From the NCBI GenBank assembly GCA_009380075.1, contig WHSO01000024.1, positions 1 to 42,985 on the forward strand: a stretch of DNA of 42,985 nt, written 5' to 3'. The notes below the pieces were generated by a model. The model searched no databases, was not told the DNA's origin, and saw only the letters and a list, made by a program, of their open reading frames with translations. The position numbers and the translations under genes are program-made. This document shows, one piece after another, positions 1-9,622 of the stretch. The DNA is from Alphaproteobacteria bacterium (GTDB lineage: Bacteria > Pseudomonadota > Alphaproteobacteria > SMXQ01). Every line of letters begins with the position of its first letter. Within the stretch, counting starts at the first letter, position 1.

Positions 1-116
1 ATGGCGAAGCGCGCGAGAATGCCGCGCAGGAACTGCTTGAACGCACCGATATGACCAACGATCAGAAGCGCAAGATGCTCTACGACAACGCCGTCGCACT
101 GTTCGGACCGCCCTAG
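1..116 (+). CDS. Amidohydrolase family protein, C-terminal end only (partial)
   Basis: The window opens inside a reading frame whose codons start at base 3 and which stops with TAG at 114-116. The roughly 37 visible residues end in ...KRKMLYDNAVALFGPP. A helix followed by an 'NA..L(F/Y)G' ending is the usual C-terminus of TIM-barrel amidohydrolases of the ACMSD/COG2159 type, where the Asn-Ala helix packs the end of the barrel. No catalytic residue is visible, because all of them lie upstream of the window. The gene is followed 53 bases later by a TctC-type receptor gene on the same strand. The same amidohydrolase-receptor pairing recurs at 30402-32599, which supports the assignment. The family call is inference from a short tail. 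Confidence 0.55.
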   Translation, partial: GEARENAAQELLERTDMTNDQKRKMLYDNAVALFGPP

Positions 117-169
117 CGGCGATCTGCGCGTCGACGGCATCGAACCAACGCGAAAAAAGGGAGGCACCA

Positions 170-1223
170 ATGCGCGTAGGACAACGGATAAAGACGATTC
201 TCGGGATCGGCACGGCGGCCGCCATCGCCGTCTTAGCCGCCCCTGCGGGCGCCCAGTCGTCGGGTGACTTCTACGCCAAGCACGGTCATCGGCACCGCCG
301 TCGGCGGCAGCTACGACCTGATGGGACGCCTCACCGGCCGCCATCTCGTGCGCCACATCCCGGGAAAGCCGTCCGTGCTGTACCAGAACATGCCCGGCGG
401 CGGCAGTCTGCTCGCCACCAACCACATATATAATGTCGCGCCCCAGGACGGCTCGGTGATTGGCGCGGTGGTTCCGGGGATCATCCTGAGCGCATTGTTC
501 CAGGAGAAGTCCGTCCGCTACGACCCCCGGAAACTGCAGTGGGTCGGCAACGCCATGGACGCGATTCCCGTGCCTGTCCTGTATCACACGGCGCCGGTGA
601 AGACCCTCGCCGACCTCAAGACCAAGGGCGCCATCATGGGGGCCGGCGGCATCAGTTCGATGGATGCCACCAACGCCTTCCTGATGAACGAGCTGCTCGG
701 CACCAAGATCCAGGTGGTTCAGGGCTACAAGGGCGGCGATGCTATGAATCTCGCCATGGAACGCGGCGAAATTTACGGCCGCGCCAGCAGCGCCTGGGTG
801 GGATGGCGGGCGATTCGGCCCGACTGGATTCGCGACGGCAAGCTCATTCCGCTGGTGCAGTTCGGCTTCGAACCCATCGACGATCCGAACCTCAAGAACG
901 TGCCGATGCTGACCGATCTCATCAAGGACGAGGGCGACCGCAAGATCGCGCGGGCCTACCTGACGCTAGCTGTTCTGGGCCGGCCGACGGTCATGGGGCC
1001 GGGCGTGCCGAAGGACCGGGTCGAGGCCCTGCGCACGGCCTACAAGGCCATGGTCGCGGATCCCGCTTTCCTTGCCGATGCGAAAAAGCAACGGATCGAC
1101 ATCAAGCCGATCTCCGGCGAGAAAATTCAGGAAATGGTCGCCGAAATGTGGGCGCTGGATGCGAAGCTGTCGGACCGCATGCGCTCGATCGTCCGCAAGA
1201 AGAAGCCTAAGAAGAAGAAATAG
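170..1223 (+). pseudogene. TctC-like (tripartite tricarboxylate type) periplasmic substrate-binding protein, frameshifted after the signal peptide
   Basis: A good ribosome site (AGGGAGG) precedes ATG 170, which opens a clear signal peptide (basic start, then an Ala-rich core ending PAGAQ). That frame carries SSGDFYAK and then degenerates near base 282. The mature receptor continues in the frame of 264-1223 from TVIGTAVGG onward, with the family features GGSYDL, RHLVRHIPGKP and NMPGGGS, and ends in a Lys-rich tail. Compared with the intact relative at 30402-31442, about three residues are also missing at the junction. A net loss of 8 bases would therefore explain it better than one inserted base. 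Either a real inactivating frameshift or a sequence error is possible. TctC-type proteins capture carboxylates in the periplasm for TctAB permeases. No permease gene is nearby, so this would be an orphan receptor. Confidence 0.75.
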
Positions 1224-1257
1224 GCGTTAGACGCATAGCTGCCTGGGGGGATCGGCC

Positions 1258-3939
1258 CTATTCACCGACGGACACGGCAAGCGGCTCGGCGGAAGTCAGG
1301 AGGTTCCGCAGCTCCGGCTTGCACGAGCCGCAGTTCGTGCCCGCGCCCAGGGTTGCGCCGATCTCCTGCACGCTGGCAAGGCCACCCTGGGCGATTGCCG
1401 CCTGGATCTGATTCCGTCCGACCGAGAAGCAGGCGCAGACGATCGGCCCGGTGTCGGCCGCCCCGGCGAGCAGGCGTCCCGACAGGAGCGCGGCGCGTTC
1501 CAGAGGCTCGATGGTGTCGGCGGAGAAAAGGCGGGCGATCCAGTCGAAGGTGCCCTCGACCGGCCCCGCCGCCACGAACAGGCAGGCGTGGAGTCGCCCC
1601 GCGCTGATGCGGGCGTAGCGGTATCGACCGGAAGCGGGATCGCTGTAGCTGATCCATTCGGCGGCGGCGCCCCCGGATTCGAGAAGGCCGCGCGCCCAGC
1701 CGTCCCAGTCACCGGGCGGCGCGTCGCCAGCGATGCGCGTGCGCCAGAAGCCACGCCCGCGCGCCCGTGCCCAGTAGCTTGCACCGCCGACCTCGAGCGG
1801 CCGTCGCGACAGGGCGACGGCCTGCCACGCCATCGCGCAGGGTGAGAGAGCGACGGGCGTGTGCTTGGCCTCGGGCTGGCCGGAGATGGGATCCACCACC
1901 GGGTTCACCACGGCGTCCACTAATCCCCGGCTCGCGAACCGGCCGTTCCAGTGGATCGGCGCAAAAACGCTGCCCTCGGCCTGCGCGTCGTCGCACCGCA
2001 CGCGCGCCACCATGTCGCCCCAGCGGCTGGCGATCCGTGCCAGTGATCCTTCCGCCAGCCCGAAACGTGCCGCATCGCCGGGATGGACGGCGACGAAGGG
2101 CTCATCGATGTGGGCGGACAATACGGGCGAGGCGCCGGTACGGGTCATCGTGTGCCAGTGATCGCGGACGCGCCCGGTGTTGAGGATCAGCGGAAATTCA
2201 TCGTTCACCGCATGTACCGGCGAGCGCAGCGAGACGGCGACGAAACGGGCACGGCCATCTGCGTGGTAGAAGCGGCCGTCACCGAGCATGCGTGCCGTAC
2301 CCTCAGGCCGGTCCGTCATCACCGGCCACTGCACCGGCGCAAGCGCATCGAAAGCCGCGTCATCGAGATCGGCAAGGCCGGAAATGTCGAAGTCGCGGAT
2401 ACCGTCGTTGCCGTAGCCCGACAGCGCGGCATGCTCGCGGAAGATATCGGCCGGCGTGCGGTAATCGAAACCCGAGCCGAAGCCCATGCGCTTCGCCACT
2501 TCGGTGACGATCCACCAGTCGGGCCGGGCTTCCCCCGGCGGCGGCAGAAACGCGCGCTGGCGCGAGATGCGGCGTTCGGAATTGGTGACGGTGCCGTCCT
2601 TTTCCCCCCAGGCCAATGCCGGGAGCACGACATGGGCAAACGCGGTCGTATCGGTACGTTCCACACAATCGGACACGACGACGAGATCGCATTTGGCCAG
2701 CGCCGCCGCGACGCTTCCCGCGTCGGGCAGGCTGACGGCCGGATTGGTCGACATGATCCAGACGGCCTTTACGTCTCCACGCCCGATCGCAGCGAACAGG
2801 TCGACCGCCTTGAGCCCCGGCTTGTCCGCGATCGCCAGCGCGTTCCAGAACGTGCGCACCAGGTCGCGGTGATGGGAATCTTCGAGGTTCATATGAGCGG
2901 CGAGCTGCGTGGCGAGGCCGCCCACCTCGCGCCCGCCCATAGCGTTGGGCTGGCCGGTCAGCGAGAACGGCCCCGCCCCCGGCGTGCCGATCCGCCCGGT
3001 CAGCAGGTGGCAATTGATGATAGCGTTGACCTTGTCGGTGCCGGCCGAGGACTGGTTGACGCCTTGGGAATACAGGGTGACGGTGCGCGCCGTGTGCGCA
3101 AACCAGTCGTAGAACGCCGCCACGTCCCCCGGCTCGAGGTCGCAGGTACGGGCGACCTCGTCGATGCCGACGGGTCCCAGCGCCGCCGCGGCGAGCGCCT
3201 CGTCCAGCCCCGCCGTGGCGCGGCCGGTGAAGGCGTAGTCGGCGGCCCCGACCTCGATCAGGTGCATCAGCAGTCCCGACCACAGAGCGACGTCGGTCCC
3301 GGGGCGAATGGCGAGATGCAGGTCGGCATCGTCGCAGGTCACGGTGCGGCGCGGATCGATGACAACCAGGCGGGACCGGCGTTTCTCCCGTGCCGCCATC
3401 ACGCGCTGGTACAGGACGGGGTGGCACCATGCCGCATTGGAGCCGACGAGGATCAGGAGATCGGCCTCTTCAAGGTCCTCGTAATTGCCGGGAACGGTAT
3501 CGGTGCCGAAGGCCCGCCGGTGGCCGGCGACCGACGACGACATGCAGAGCCGTGAATTGGTGTCGATGTTGGCGCTGCCGATGAAGCCCTTCATCAGCTT
3601 GTTGGCGACGTAGTAATCCTCCGTCAGAAGCTGGCCGGAGACATAGAACGCCACCGAATCGGGCCCGAAACGGTCGATGGTATCCCTGAAGCCCCGCGCC
3701 ACATGGTCGATGGCGGCGTCCCAGCCGACACGCCGGCCCGCGATCATGGGATGAAGCAGCCGGCCATCGAGCCCGATGGTTTCCTCCAGCGCCGCGCCCT
3801 TGGAACAGATGCGGCCGAGGTTCGCCGGATGATCCGGATCGGGCCGGATATCGACGCGGCCGTCGGGCTGGGGCGTGGCGATCAACCCGCAGCCGACCCC
3901 GCAATAGGGACAGGTGGTGCGGACGGCCTCCGTCGTCAT
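1258..3939 (-). CDS. nasA: Assimilatory nitrate reductase catalytic subunit (NasA) with C-terminal [2Fe-2S] BFD-like domain
   Basis: About 893 residues. NasA reduces nitrate to nitrite in the cytoplasm with a bis-MGD molybdenum cofactor. Near the N-terminus a [4Fe-4S] motif is visible as CPYCGVGCG followed about 27 residues later by ICSKG (C-x2-C-x3-C-x27-C). The molybdopterin oxidoreductase body follows with NIDTNSRLCMSSS, GSNAAWCHPV, GTDVALW and the C-terminal dinucleotide-binding part around NTGRVRDHWHTMTRTG. The last 60 residues hold a BFD-like [2Fe-2S] motif (CACFS ... TNCGSCKPEL), as in proteobacterial NasA proteins that take electrons from a separate reductase or ferredoxin. The start is ATG 3939, which overlaps the nirD stop by four bases (ATGA), so the two are translationally coupled. 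The frame stays open far upstream, but that extension overlaps nirD and nirB and lacks homology. It is the last gene of the nitrate operon. Confidence 0.96.
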   Translation of the reverse strand: MTTEAVRTTCPYCGVGCGLIATPQPDGRVDIRPDPDHPANLGRICSKGAALEETIGLDGRLLHPMIAGRRVGWDAAIDHVARGFRDTIDRFGPDSVAFYVSGQLLTEDYYVANKLMKGFIGSANIDTNSRLCMSSSVAGHRRAFGTDTVPGNYEDLEEADLLILVGSNAAWCHPVLYQRVMAAREKRRSRLVVIDPRRTVTCDDADLHLAIRPGTDVALWSGLLMHLIEVGAADYAFTGRATAGLDEALAAAALGPVGIDEVARTCDLEPGDVAAFYDWFAHTARTVTLYSQGVNQSSAGTDKVNAIINCHLLTGRIGTPGAGPFSLTGQPNAMGGREVGGLATQLAAHMNLEDSHHRDLVRTFWNALAIADKPGLKAVDLFAAIGRGDVKAVWIMSTNPAVSLPDAGSVAAALAKCDLVVVSDCVERTDTTAFAHVVLPALAWGEKDGTVTNSERRISRQRAFLPPPGEARPDWWIVTEVAKRMGFGSGFDYRTPADIFREHAALSGYGNDGIRDFDISGLADLDDAAFDALAPVQWPVMTDRPEGTARMLGDGRFYHADGRARFVAVSLRSPVHAVNDEFPLILNTGRVRDHWHTMTRTGASPVLSAHIDEPFVAVHPGDAARFGLAEGSLARIASRWGDMVARVRCDDAQAEGSVFAPIHWNGRFASRGLVDAVVNPVVDPISGQPEAKHTPVALSPCAMAWQAVALSRRPLEVGGASYWARARGRGFWRTRIAGDAPPGDWDGWARGLLESGGAAAEWISYSDPASGRYRYARISAGRLHACLFVAAGPVEGTFDWIARLFSADTIEPLERAALLSGRLLAGAADTGPIVCACFSVGRNQIQAAIAQGGLASVQEIGATLGAGTNCGSCKPELRNLLTSAEPLAVSVGE

Positions 3940-4274
3940 GCGGCGCCCGCGCGCAAGGTGACGCGGTCGAGGTCGAGCTCGATCTGCCCGTCGGTGATCC
4001 GCACCGGAAACGTCCTTACCGATCCCTGGTCCGGTGCCACCGCTTCGCCGGCGGCAAGTTCGATGCACCAGTCGTGCAGCGGACAGGTGACGCGGCCGCC
4101 ATGGACGATGCCCTGACTCAGCGGGCCGCCGCGATGGGGGCAACGGTCTTCGAGGGCGAAGATGCGGTCCCCGACGGCGCGGAATACGGCGATGTCGAGG
4201 GTCGGCGTGCGCACCACCCGGGCGCCCAGCGGCGGGATGTCCTCGACGCGGCCGACGACCGTCCATTTGCTCAT
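3936..4274 (-). CDS. nirD: Nitrite reductase small subunit NirD, with complete Rieske ligands
   Basis: 112 residues, the usual NirD length. NirD is the Rieske-fold partner of NirB in the NADH-dependent assimilatory nitrite reductase. Both Rieske ligand boxes are present: CPHRGG and, about 20 residues later, CPLHDW. This NirD should therefore bind a [2Fe-2S] cluster, unlike the Escherichia coli form, which keeps the fold but lacks the cysteines. The ATG at 4274 overlaps the nirB stop as ATGA, and the nirD stop overlaps the nasA start in the same way. The three enzyme genes therefore form a tightly coupled nirB-nirD-nasA unit. Longer in-frame starts would run back into nirB and are rejected. 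Confidence 0.96.
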   Translation of the reverse strand: MSKWTVVGRVEDIPPLGARVVRTPTLDIAVFRAVGDRIFALEDRCPHRGGPLSQGIVHGGRVTCPLHDWCIELAAGEAVAPDQGSVRTFPVRITDGQIELDLDRVTLRAGAA

Positions 4275-6712
4275 ACGCCGACCACCTTGAGCGGCGCGTA
4301 TTCGCTCCGCACCGGGATTTCGGCCGCCCGCTCGCCCCACGGGTCGGTCTGGCTGAACGATTGGGAGAACAGGAAGCGGGCGTGCAGCGCCTTGCGCTCC
4401 TTCGCATCCTCGACCACATGCGCCCTGACATAGGCGAGGCCGACGCGCTCCAGCCACGGCGCCGTGCGCTCGAGGTAGCGCGCCTCCTCACGGTAGAGCT
4501 GGAGGAAGGCGCCGCAGTACTCCATCACTTCCTCGGGCGTCGCCACCTTGCACAGGAGCTCGGTGGTGCGCACCTTGACGCCGCCGTTGCCGCCGACGTG
4601 CAGCTCCCACCCCGATTCGACCGCGACGACGCCGAAGTCCTTGATCGTCGCCTCGGCGCAATTGCGCGGGCAGCCCGACACCGCCATCTTGACCTTGTGC
4701 GGCGTCCATGACCCCCAGGTCATCTTCTCCAGCGCTATGCCCATGGCGGTCGAATCCTGGGTTCCGAACCGGCACCATTCGGAGCCGACGCAGGTCTTTA
4801 CGGTGCGCAGCGCCTTGCCGTAGGCGTGGCCCGAGACCAGTCCGGCGGCGTTGAGGTCGCGCCATACCGCGGGGAGGTCCTCCTTGCGCACGCCGAGCAG
4901 ATCGATCCGCTGCCCGCCGGTGACCTTGACCGTGGGGATGCGAAACTTGTCCGCGACGTCGGCAATGGCGCGCAGTTCCTTCGGGTTGGTGATACCGCCC
5001 CACATGCGCGGTATGACGGAATAGGTTCCGTCCTTCTGGATATTGGCGTGGGCGCGTTCGTTGATGAAGCGCGACTGGCTGTCGTCAACGTATTCGCCCG
5101 GCCAGGCACAAAGCAGGTAATAGTTCAGCGCCGGACGGCACTTCTGGCAGCCGTTGGGGGTGCGCCATTCCATGAAGGCCATCACGTCGGCAATGGTCTT
5201 GAGTTTCTGGGCGACAATGGTCTGGCGCGTCTCAGCGTGGGTGTGGTCGGTGCAGGGGCAAAGAGGCTTTTCGCTCGGCGTCTTGGTGTATTCGCCGCCG
5301 AGCGTCGAGGCGATGATCTGCTCCACCAGGCCGGTGCACGAGCCGCAGGACGACGATGCCTTGGTGTGGGCGCGCACCTCGTCAAGCGTGAACAGCTTGT
5401 TGGTGGTGATCGCCTTGACGATGGTGCCCTTGGCGACGCCGTTGCAGCCGCAGATTTCAGCATCGTCGGCGAGCGCCGAGGCCGAAGCGCCGCCGTGGCC
5501 GGGATCGCCCAGATAGCTCTGGCCGAAGACCAGAGTCTCGCGCAGGGCGGCGACATCGGTGCCGTCGCGCATCAGGCGGAAATACCACGAGCCGTCCACC
5601 GTATCGCCGTAGAGCACGGCGCCGGTCAGCCGATTGTCATGGAGAACGAGCTTTTTGTACACGCCGCGGGTTTCATCGCGAAAGACGATGTCCTCGGCCC
5701 CGTCGCCGCCCTGGAAGGCGCCGGCCGAGAACAGGTCGATTCCGGTGACCTTGAGCTTGGTCGAGATGAGCGAGCCGCGGTAGATGGCATAACCCAGAAG
5801 CGCCAGATGGTTGGCGCAGACCTTGGCCTGATCGAACAGCGGCGCCACCAAGCCGTAGACCTGGCCCCGGTGCTGCACGCATTCGCCGACGGCGTAGATC
5901 CGGGGATCGAAGGTCTGCAGCGTGTCGCCGACGACGATGCCGCGTTCGCAATGAAGCCCGCCGCTCCGGGCCAGCGCGATATTGGGACGGATGCCCACCG
6001 CCATGACCACGAGGTCGGCCTCGATCTCCCGCCCGTCCTTGAGGCGGACGCCGCGCACCCGATCGTCGCCCAGGATCGCCTCGGTCTGCGCCGGCAGCGC
6101 GAAACGCAGGCCGCGGGCCTCCAGCGATTGCTGCAGCATCCGGCCGGCATGGGGATCGAGCTGACGTTCCATCAGCGTATCGACGAGGTGCACGACGGTC
6201 ACCGCCATGCCCCGCTTCAACAGGCCGTTGGCGGCTTCGAGGCCCAGGAGCCCGCCGCCGATCACCACCGCTTTGGTGAAGTCCTCGCAGGCGCGGACCA
6301 TCGCGTCGACGTCGGCGAGATCGCGGAAGGTGACGACACCGGGCAGGTCCTTGCCGGGCAGCGGCAGCAGGACGGGGTCGGACCCCGTCGCGATCAGCAG
6401 CCGGTCGTAGGGCGTCGCGGCGCCTTTGTCGTCGATCACCGTATGGGCGCGCCGGTCGATGCCCACGACCTTGCGCCCGGCGATCAGCTCGATGCCGTGG
6501 TCGGTGTACCAGGCGAGGTCGTTGAGCATGATCTCGTCCAGCGTCTTTTCGCCGGCAAGCACGGGGGACAGGAGGATTCGGTTGTAGTTACCGTACGGTT
6601 CGGCGCCGAAGACAGTGATGTCGTAGAGGTCCGGCGCGACCTGCAGCAGCTCCTCGACCGTTCGCATGCCGGCCATGCCGTTGCCGATGACGACCAGGCG
6701 TTCCTTCTTCAT
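4271..6712 (-). CDS. nirB: NADH-dependent nitrite reductase large subunit NirB
   Basis: 813 residues, typical for NirB, which reduces nitrite to ammonium with six electrons from NADH. In order there are: an FAD domain (VVIGNGMAGMRT near residue 7); an NAD-binding glycine loop (VIGGGLLGLEAANGL); a BFD-like [2Fe-2S] domain (CGCNGVAKG ... SSCGSCTG, about residues 420-465); a second cysteine pair (CPCTDHTH ... NGCQKCRPALNYYL); and the sulphite/nitrite reductase domain with the sirohaem-[4Fe-4S] ligands CVGSEWC and CPRNC. The start is supported by AAGGAG seven bases upstream, which overlaps the TAA of the preceding ATPase gene. All cofactor ligands look intact. It shares an operon with nirD and nasA and with the nitrate importer genes upstream. 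Confidence 0.97.
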   Translation of the reverse strand: MKKERLVVIGNGMAGMRTVEELLQVAPDLYDITVFGAEPYGNYNRILLSPVLAGEKTLDEIMLNDLAWYTDHGIELIAGRKVVGIDRRAHTVIDDKGAATPYDRLLIATGSDPVLLPLPGKDLPGVVTFRDLADVDAMVRACEDFTKAVVIGGGLLGLEAANGLLKRGMAVTVVHLVDTLMERQLDPHAGRMLQQSLEARGLRFALPAQTEAILGDDRVRGVRLKDGREIEADLVVMAVGIRPNIALARSGGLHCERGIVVGDTLQTFDPRIYAVGECVQHRGQVYGLVAPLFDQAKVCANHLALLGYAIYRGSLISTKLKVTGIDLFSAGAFQGGDGAEDIVFRDETRGVYKKLVLHDNRLTGAVLYGDTVDGSWYFRLMRDGTDVAALRETLVFGQSYLGDPGHGGASASALADDAEICGCNGVAKGTIVKAITTNKLFTLDEVRAHTKASSSCGSCTGLVEQIIASTLGGEYTKTPSEKPLCPCTDHTHAETRQTIVAQKLKTIADVMAFMEWRTPNGCQKCRPALNYYLLCAWPGEYVDDSQSRFINERAHANIQKDGTYSVIPRMWGGITNPKELRAIADVADKFRIPTVKVTGGQRIDLLGVRKEDLPAVWRDLNAAGLVSGHAYGKALRTVKTCVGSEWCRFGTQDSTAMGIALEKMTWGSWTPHKVKMAVSGCPRNCAEATIKDFGVVAVESGWELHVGGNGGVKVRTTELLCKVATPEEVMEYCGAFLQLYREEARYLERTAPWLERVGLAYVRAHVVEDAKERKALHARFLFSQSFSQTDPWGERAAEIPVRSEYAPLKVVGV

Positions 6713-6723
6713 CGATGGACTCC

Positions 6724-8439
6724 TTACGCAGCTTTGCCCGTGACAGCGGGCGACGCGCCCTTGGGGTGGGCACCCCCTTCGTAATCCTTGAGGAAACCGA
6801 GAAGCTCCTCCCGGTAGGCGTAATAGCGGGGGCTTTCCAGCAAGGCCTTGCGCGAGCGCGGTCGCGGCAGGTCGACGTCCATGATGTTGCCGATCGCGGC
6901 GTTGGGCCCGTTGGTCATCATCACGACGCGGTCGGCGAGCAGGATCGCCTCGTCTACGTCGTGGGTGACGCAGAGCGCCGTCACCCGGGTTCGCGTCCAG
7001 ACCTCCAGCAGCACCTCCTGCAGATCCCAGCGGGTCAGCGAATCGAGCATCCCGAAGGGTTCATCCAGCAGCAGCAGCTTGGGCGACAGGGCGAAAGCGC
7101 GGGCAATGCCGACGCGCTGCTTCATGCCGTTAGACAGGTCTGCCGCCTTGCGGTCGAGTGCATCGCCAAGGCCGACGCGGGTCAGGTAATAGCGCACGAT
7201 ATCGGCGCGCTCTTTTGCGCGCGCATGGGGATAGACCTGATCGACGCCGAGGGCCACGTTTTCCCGCGCCGTCAGCCAGGGAAACAGGCTCGGCGCCTGG
7301 AACACGACACCGCGGTCGGGCCCGGCGGCGGAAACCTCCTTGCTGTCGAGGATAACGCCGCCCGAGGTCACGTCGTTCAGGCCGGCCACCATGGACAGCA
7401 CCGTGGACTTCCCGCACCCGGAATGCCCGATCAGGGTGACGAATTCGCCTTTCCGGATCTGCAGGTCGATGCCATCCACGACCGTGAGCGGGCCCTTCGG
7501 GGTCGGGTACACCTTGGTCAGGCGGGTGAATTCGAGGTACCGATCCGTCGCGCCCGAGCGCGCCTCCGCCGCCTCCGAAGCGGCGGCCGGCAATTCGGCC
7601 GGCGGCGTTTCGGTATTCGGTCGCACATCGGGCAGCACCAGGTCGTCGCCGGTGTCGAGGCCGCCTTCGCGGCCGACCTCGATCAGGTAGCCGGTGATGC
7701 GCGCGCGCAGGTCCTGGAACGTGCGGTCATGATTCACCGCCTTGCGGTCGCGGGGGCGCGGCATATCGACCCGGAATTCGGGGCCAAGGCACGCACCCGG
7801 GCCCGGATTCAACGGGATCACCCGGTCGGCCAGAAGGATGGCCTCGTCCACGTCGTTGGTGATCATCACAACGGTGCGTTTCTCGCGCTCCCAGATGGCC
7901 TCGATCTCGTCCTGCAACCGGGCGCGCGTCAGCGCGTCGAGGGCCGACAGGGGCTCGTCCAGCAACAGAACCTTCGGACAGGTCGCGAGCGCGCGCGCCA
8001 CCGCGACTCGCTGGCGCATGCCGCCCGACAGTTCCGCCAGCCGCCGGTCGCTTGCGTGGGAAAGACCGACCATGTCGATGTACTTGCGGGCATGCGCCGC
8101 GCGTTCCGTCCGGCTCATGTCCGTGAGCACAGCGTCGACCGCCAGACGCACGTTGCCCTCCACCGTCAGCCAGGGCATCAGCGAATAGCTCTGGAAGACG
8201 ACGCCGCGTTCGGGTGACGGCGCTGTGATCACCCTGCCGCCGAGCCGTACGTCGCCCGCATCGGATGTCACCAGACCGGCGATGGTCGAGATCAGCGTCG
8301 TCTTGCCCGAACCCGAGAAACCGACGATGGCGACGAATTCACCTTCCTCGATGGCGAGGTTGATGTCACGCAGGACCGAGTGGGCGGCCTTGCCCTCGCC
8401 GTAGGATTTGGAGATGTCGCGCAGTTCGAGAAAAGCCAT
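6724..8439 (-). CDS. Nitrate ABC transporter, two ATPase domains fused in one chain (NrtC/NrtD type)
   Basis: 571 residues with two complete ABC ATPase domains. The first has Walker [10 protein letters not shown], signature [14 protein letters not shown] and Walker [13 protein letters not shown]. The second, starting near residue 300, has [23 protein letters not shown] and [12 protein letters not shown]. Each is followed by a 'T-[NH]-D-V-D-E-A' switch region. An acidic, Ala/Pro-rich linker of about 50 residues joins them. Cyanobacterial importers instead use separate NrtC (ATPase plus a solute-binding-like domain) and NrtD, so here one gene supplies both ATP sites. The start ATG follows AGGAGG that overlaps the nrtB stop (TAGGAGGACGCGATG). 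Substrate assignment to nitrate or nitrite rests on the neighbours nrtA, nrtB, nirB and nasA. Confidence 0.93.
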   Translation of the reverse strand: MAFLELRDISKSYGEGKAAHSVLRDINLAIEEGEFVAIVGFSGSGKTTLISTIAGLVTSDAGDVRLGGRVITAPSPERGVVFQSYSLMPWLTVEGNVRLAVDAVLTDMSRTERAAHARKYIDMVGLSHASDRRLAELSGGMRQRVAVARALATCPKVLLLDEPLSALDALTRARLQDEIEAIWEREKRTVVMITNDVDEAILLADRVIPLNPGPGACLGPEFRVDMPRPRDRKAVNHDRTFQDLRARITGYLIEVGREGGLDTGDDLVLPDVRPNTETPPAELPAAASEAAEARSGATDRYLEFTRLTKVYPTPKGPLTVVDGIDLQIRKGEFVTLIGHSGCGKSTVLSMVAGLNDVTSGGVILDSKEVSAAGPDRGVVFQAPSLFPWLTARENVALGVDQVYPHARAKERADIVRYYLTRVGLGDALDRKAADLSNGMKQRVGIARAFALSPKLLLLDEPFGMLDSLTRWDLQEVLLEVWTRTRVTALCVTHDVDEAILLADRVVMMTNGPNAAIGNIMDVDLPRPRSRKALLESPRYYAYREELLGFLKDYEGGAHPKGASPAVTGKAA

Positions 8440-8448
8440 CGCGTCCTC

Positions 8449-9543
8449 CTAGCGGCTCGCGCCGTAGCTGAAGGCCGCCTGCAGCGCCAGCATGACGCGA
8501 TCCAGCAGGAAGCCGACGATGCCGATGGTGAACACCGCGACCATGATCTTCGCCAGAGAGGATGAGGACCCGTTCTGGAATTCGTCCCAGACGAATTTGC
8601 CGAGGCCGGGGTTCTGCGCCAGCATCTCGGCCGCGATCAGCACCATCCAGCCGACCCCCAGCGACAGGCGCAGGCCGGTGAAGATCAGCGGCAGCGCCGA
8701 CGGAAGCACCAGCTTGACGATCCTGGTCCACCAGCCGAGCCGCAATACGCGGCCGACGTTGGTCAGGTCGCGGTCGATCGACGACACACCGAGAGTGGTA
8801 TTGATCAGGGTCGGCCACAGGGAGCAAAGTGTCACCGTTATGGCGGAGGTGAGGAACGATTTCTCGAATATCGGGTCCCGGCTGACGTAGACCGCGCTGA
8901 CGATCATGGTGACGATGGGCAGCCAGGCGAGCGGCGAGACCGGCTTGAAAATCTGGATCAACGGATTGAGCGCCGCGCCCGCCGTCTTCGACAGGCCGCA
9001 CAACACGCCAAGCGGGACAGCTACCAACGTCGCCAGCACGAAGCCCATGAACACGGTCTTGAGGCTGGTGAAGATCTGGTCGATGTAGGTCGGCTTGCCG
9101 GTGTAGTCGCGCCACTTGACGGTGGCCTTGGGGTCCGCCTCCAGGCGCGCGGCGTTGCGCTTTTCCTGGCGGTCGAAGAACGCGGCCCCCTTCTCCCGCT
9201 CGGCGACATGGTCGCGCCATAGCACGCCCGCCTGTTCCCACACCTGGACCGGGCCCGGCACGGCGCCGAGGCTGGTCTTGACCTGGGGCGCGGCTTCCGC
9301 CCAGGCGACGACGAAGATGAGAACCGCCAGCAAGGGCACCCCGGCGACGCGCCAGAGCACGCGCAACTGCTGGCGGGGGTCTTCACCCATCGCCATCTTC
9401 AGGAAGGGCACCAGCCAGCCGAAGCCCAGCACGTAGAGATAGCCGGCGGCCTTGTTGATACGCAGGTGCATCCGTGCGGCACGTTCGGCGCGACGGGCCT
9501 TCAGGTCCTCGAGTCGTTCAACGGCTTCACTACCGGCACTCAT
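8449..9543 (-). CDS. nrtB: Nitrate ABC transporter permease NrtB
   Basis: 364 residues of the BPD inner-membrane permease family, forming the transmembrane path for nitrate. A cytoplasmic N-terminal stretch is followed by a hydrophobic segment near residues 70-90, then a charged periplasmic or linker insert (roughly residues 105-165, with RQEKRNAARLEADPK). The permease core of about five helices follows. The EAA-type coupling loop is recognisable as TNVGRVLRLGWWTRIVKLVLP. The insert makes it longer than the cyanobacterial protein of about 275 residues. It sits between nrtA, from which it is separated by 79 bases holding a hairpin terminator, and the fused ATPase, whose ribosome site overlaps this gene's stop. 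Confidence 0.93.
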   Translation of the reverse strand: MSAGSEAVERLEDLKARRAERAARMHLRINKAAGYLYVLGFGWLVPFLKMAMGEDPRQQLRVLWRVAGVPLLAVLIFVVAWAEAAPQVKTSLGAVPGPVQVWEQAGVLWRDHVAEREKGAAFFDRQEKRNAARLEADPKATVKWRDYTGKPTYIDQIFTSLKTVFMGFVLATLVAVPLGVLCGLSKTAGAALNPLIQIFKPVSPLAWLPIVTMIVSAVYVSRDPIFEKSFLTSAITVTLCSLWPTLINTTLGVSSIDRDLTNVGRVLRLGWWTRIVKLVLPSALPLIFTGLRLSLGVGWMVLIAAEMLAQNPGLGKFVWDEFQNGSSSSLAKIMVAVFTIGIVGFLLDRVMLALQAAFSYGASR

Positions 9544-9579
9544 GTCAAACTCGCTTCCTGGCGCGGTGCGCCCGAATTG

Positions 9580-9617
9580 AAAAAATGCCGGGGCGCCCGA
9601 GGGTGAAACGCCCCGGC
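9580..9617 (-). terminator. Intrinsic (partial) terminator between nrtA and nrtB
   Basis: On the minus strand a perfect 9-bp stem, GCCGGGGCG (9617-9609) with CGCCCCGGC (9595-9587), closes a 13-base loop and is followed by ATTTTTT (9586-9580). It lies within a single operon just after the receptor gene. It most likely acts as a leaky terminator that lets nrtA be made in excess over the membrane components, a common arrangement for ABC importers. Confidence 0.85.
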
Positions 9618-9622
9618 TCCCG

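Noticed and set aside
2083-3555. Long plus-strand open frames opposite nasA, nirB and the fused ATPase (also 4826-6784 and 6715-8217)
   Set aside because: They lie fully antisense to genes with clear families, have low-complexity His/Arg/Gly-rich composition, and show no recognisable domain. High GC makes such shadows common.
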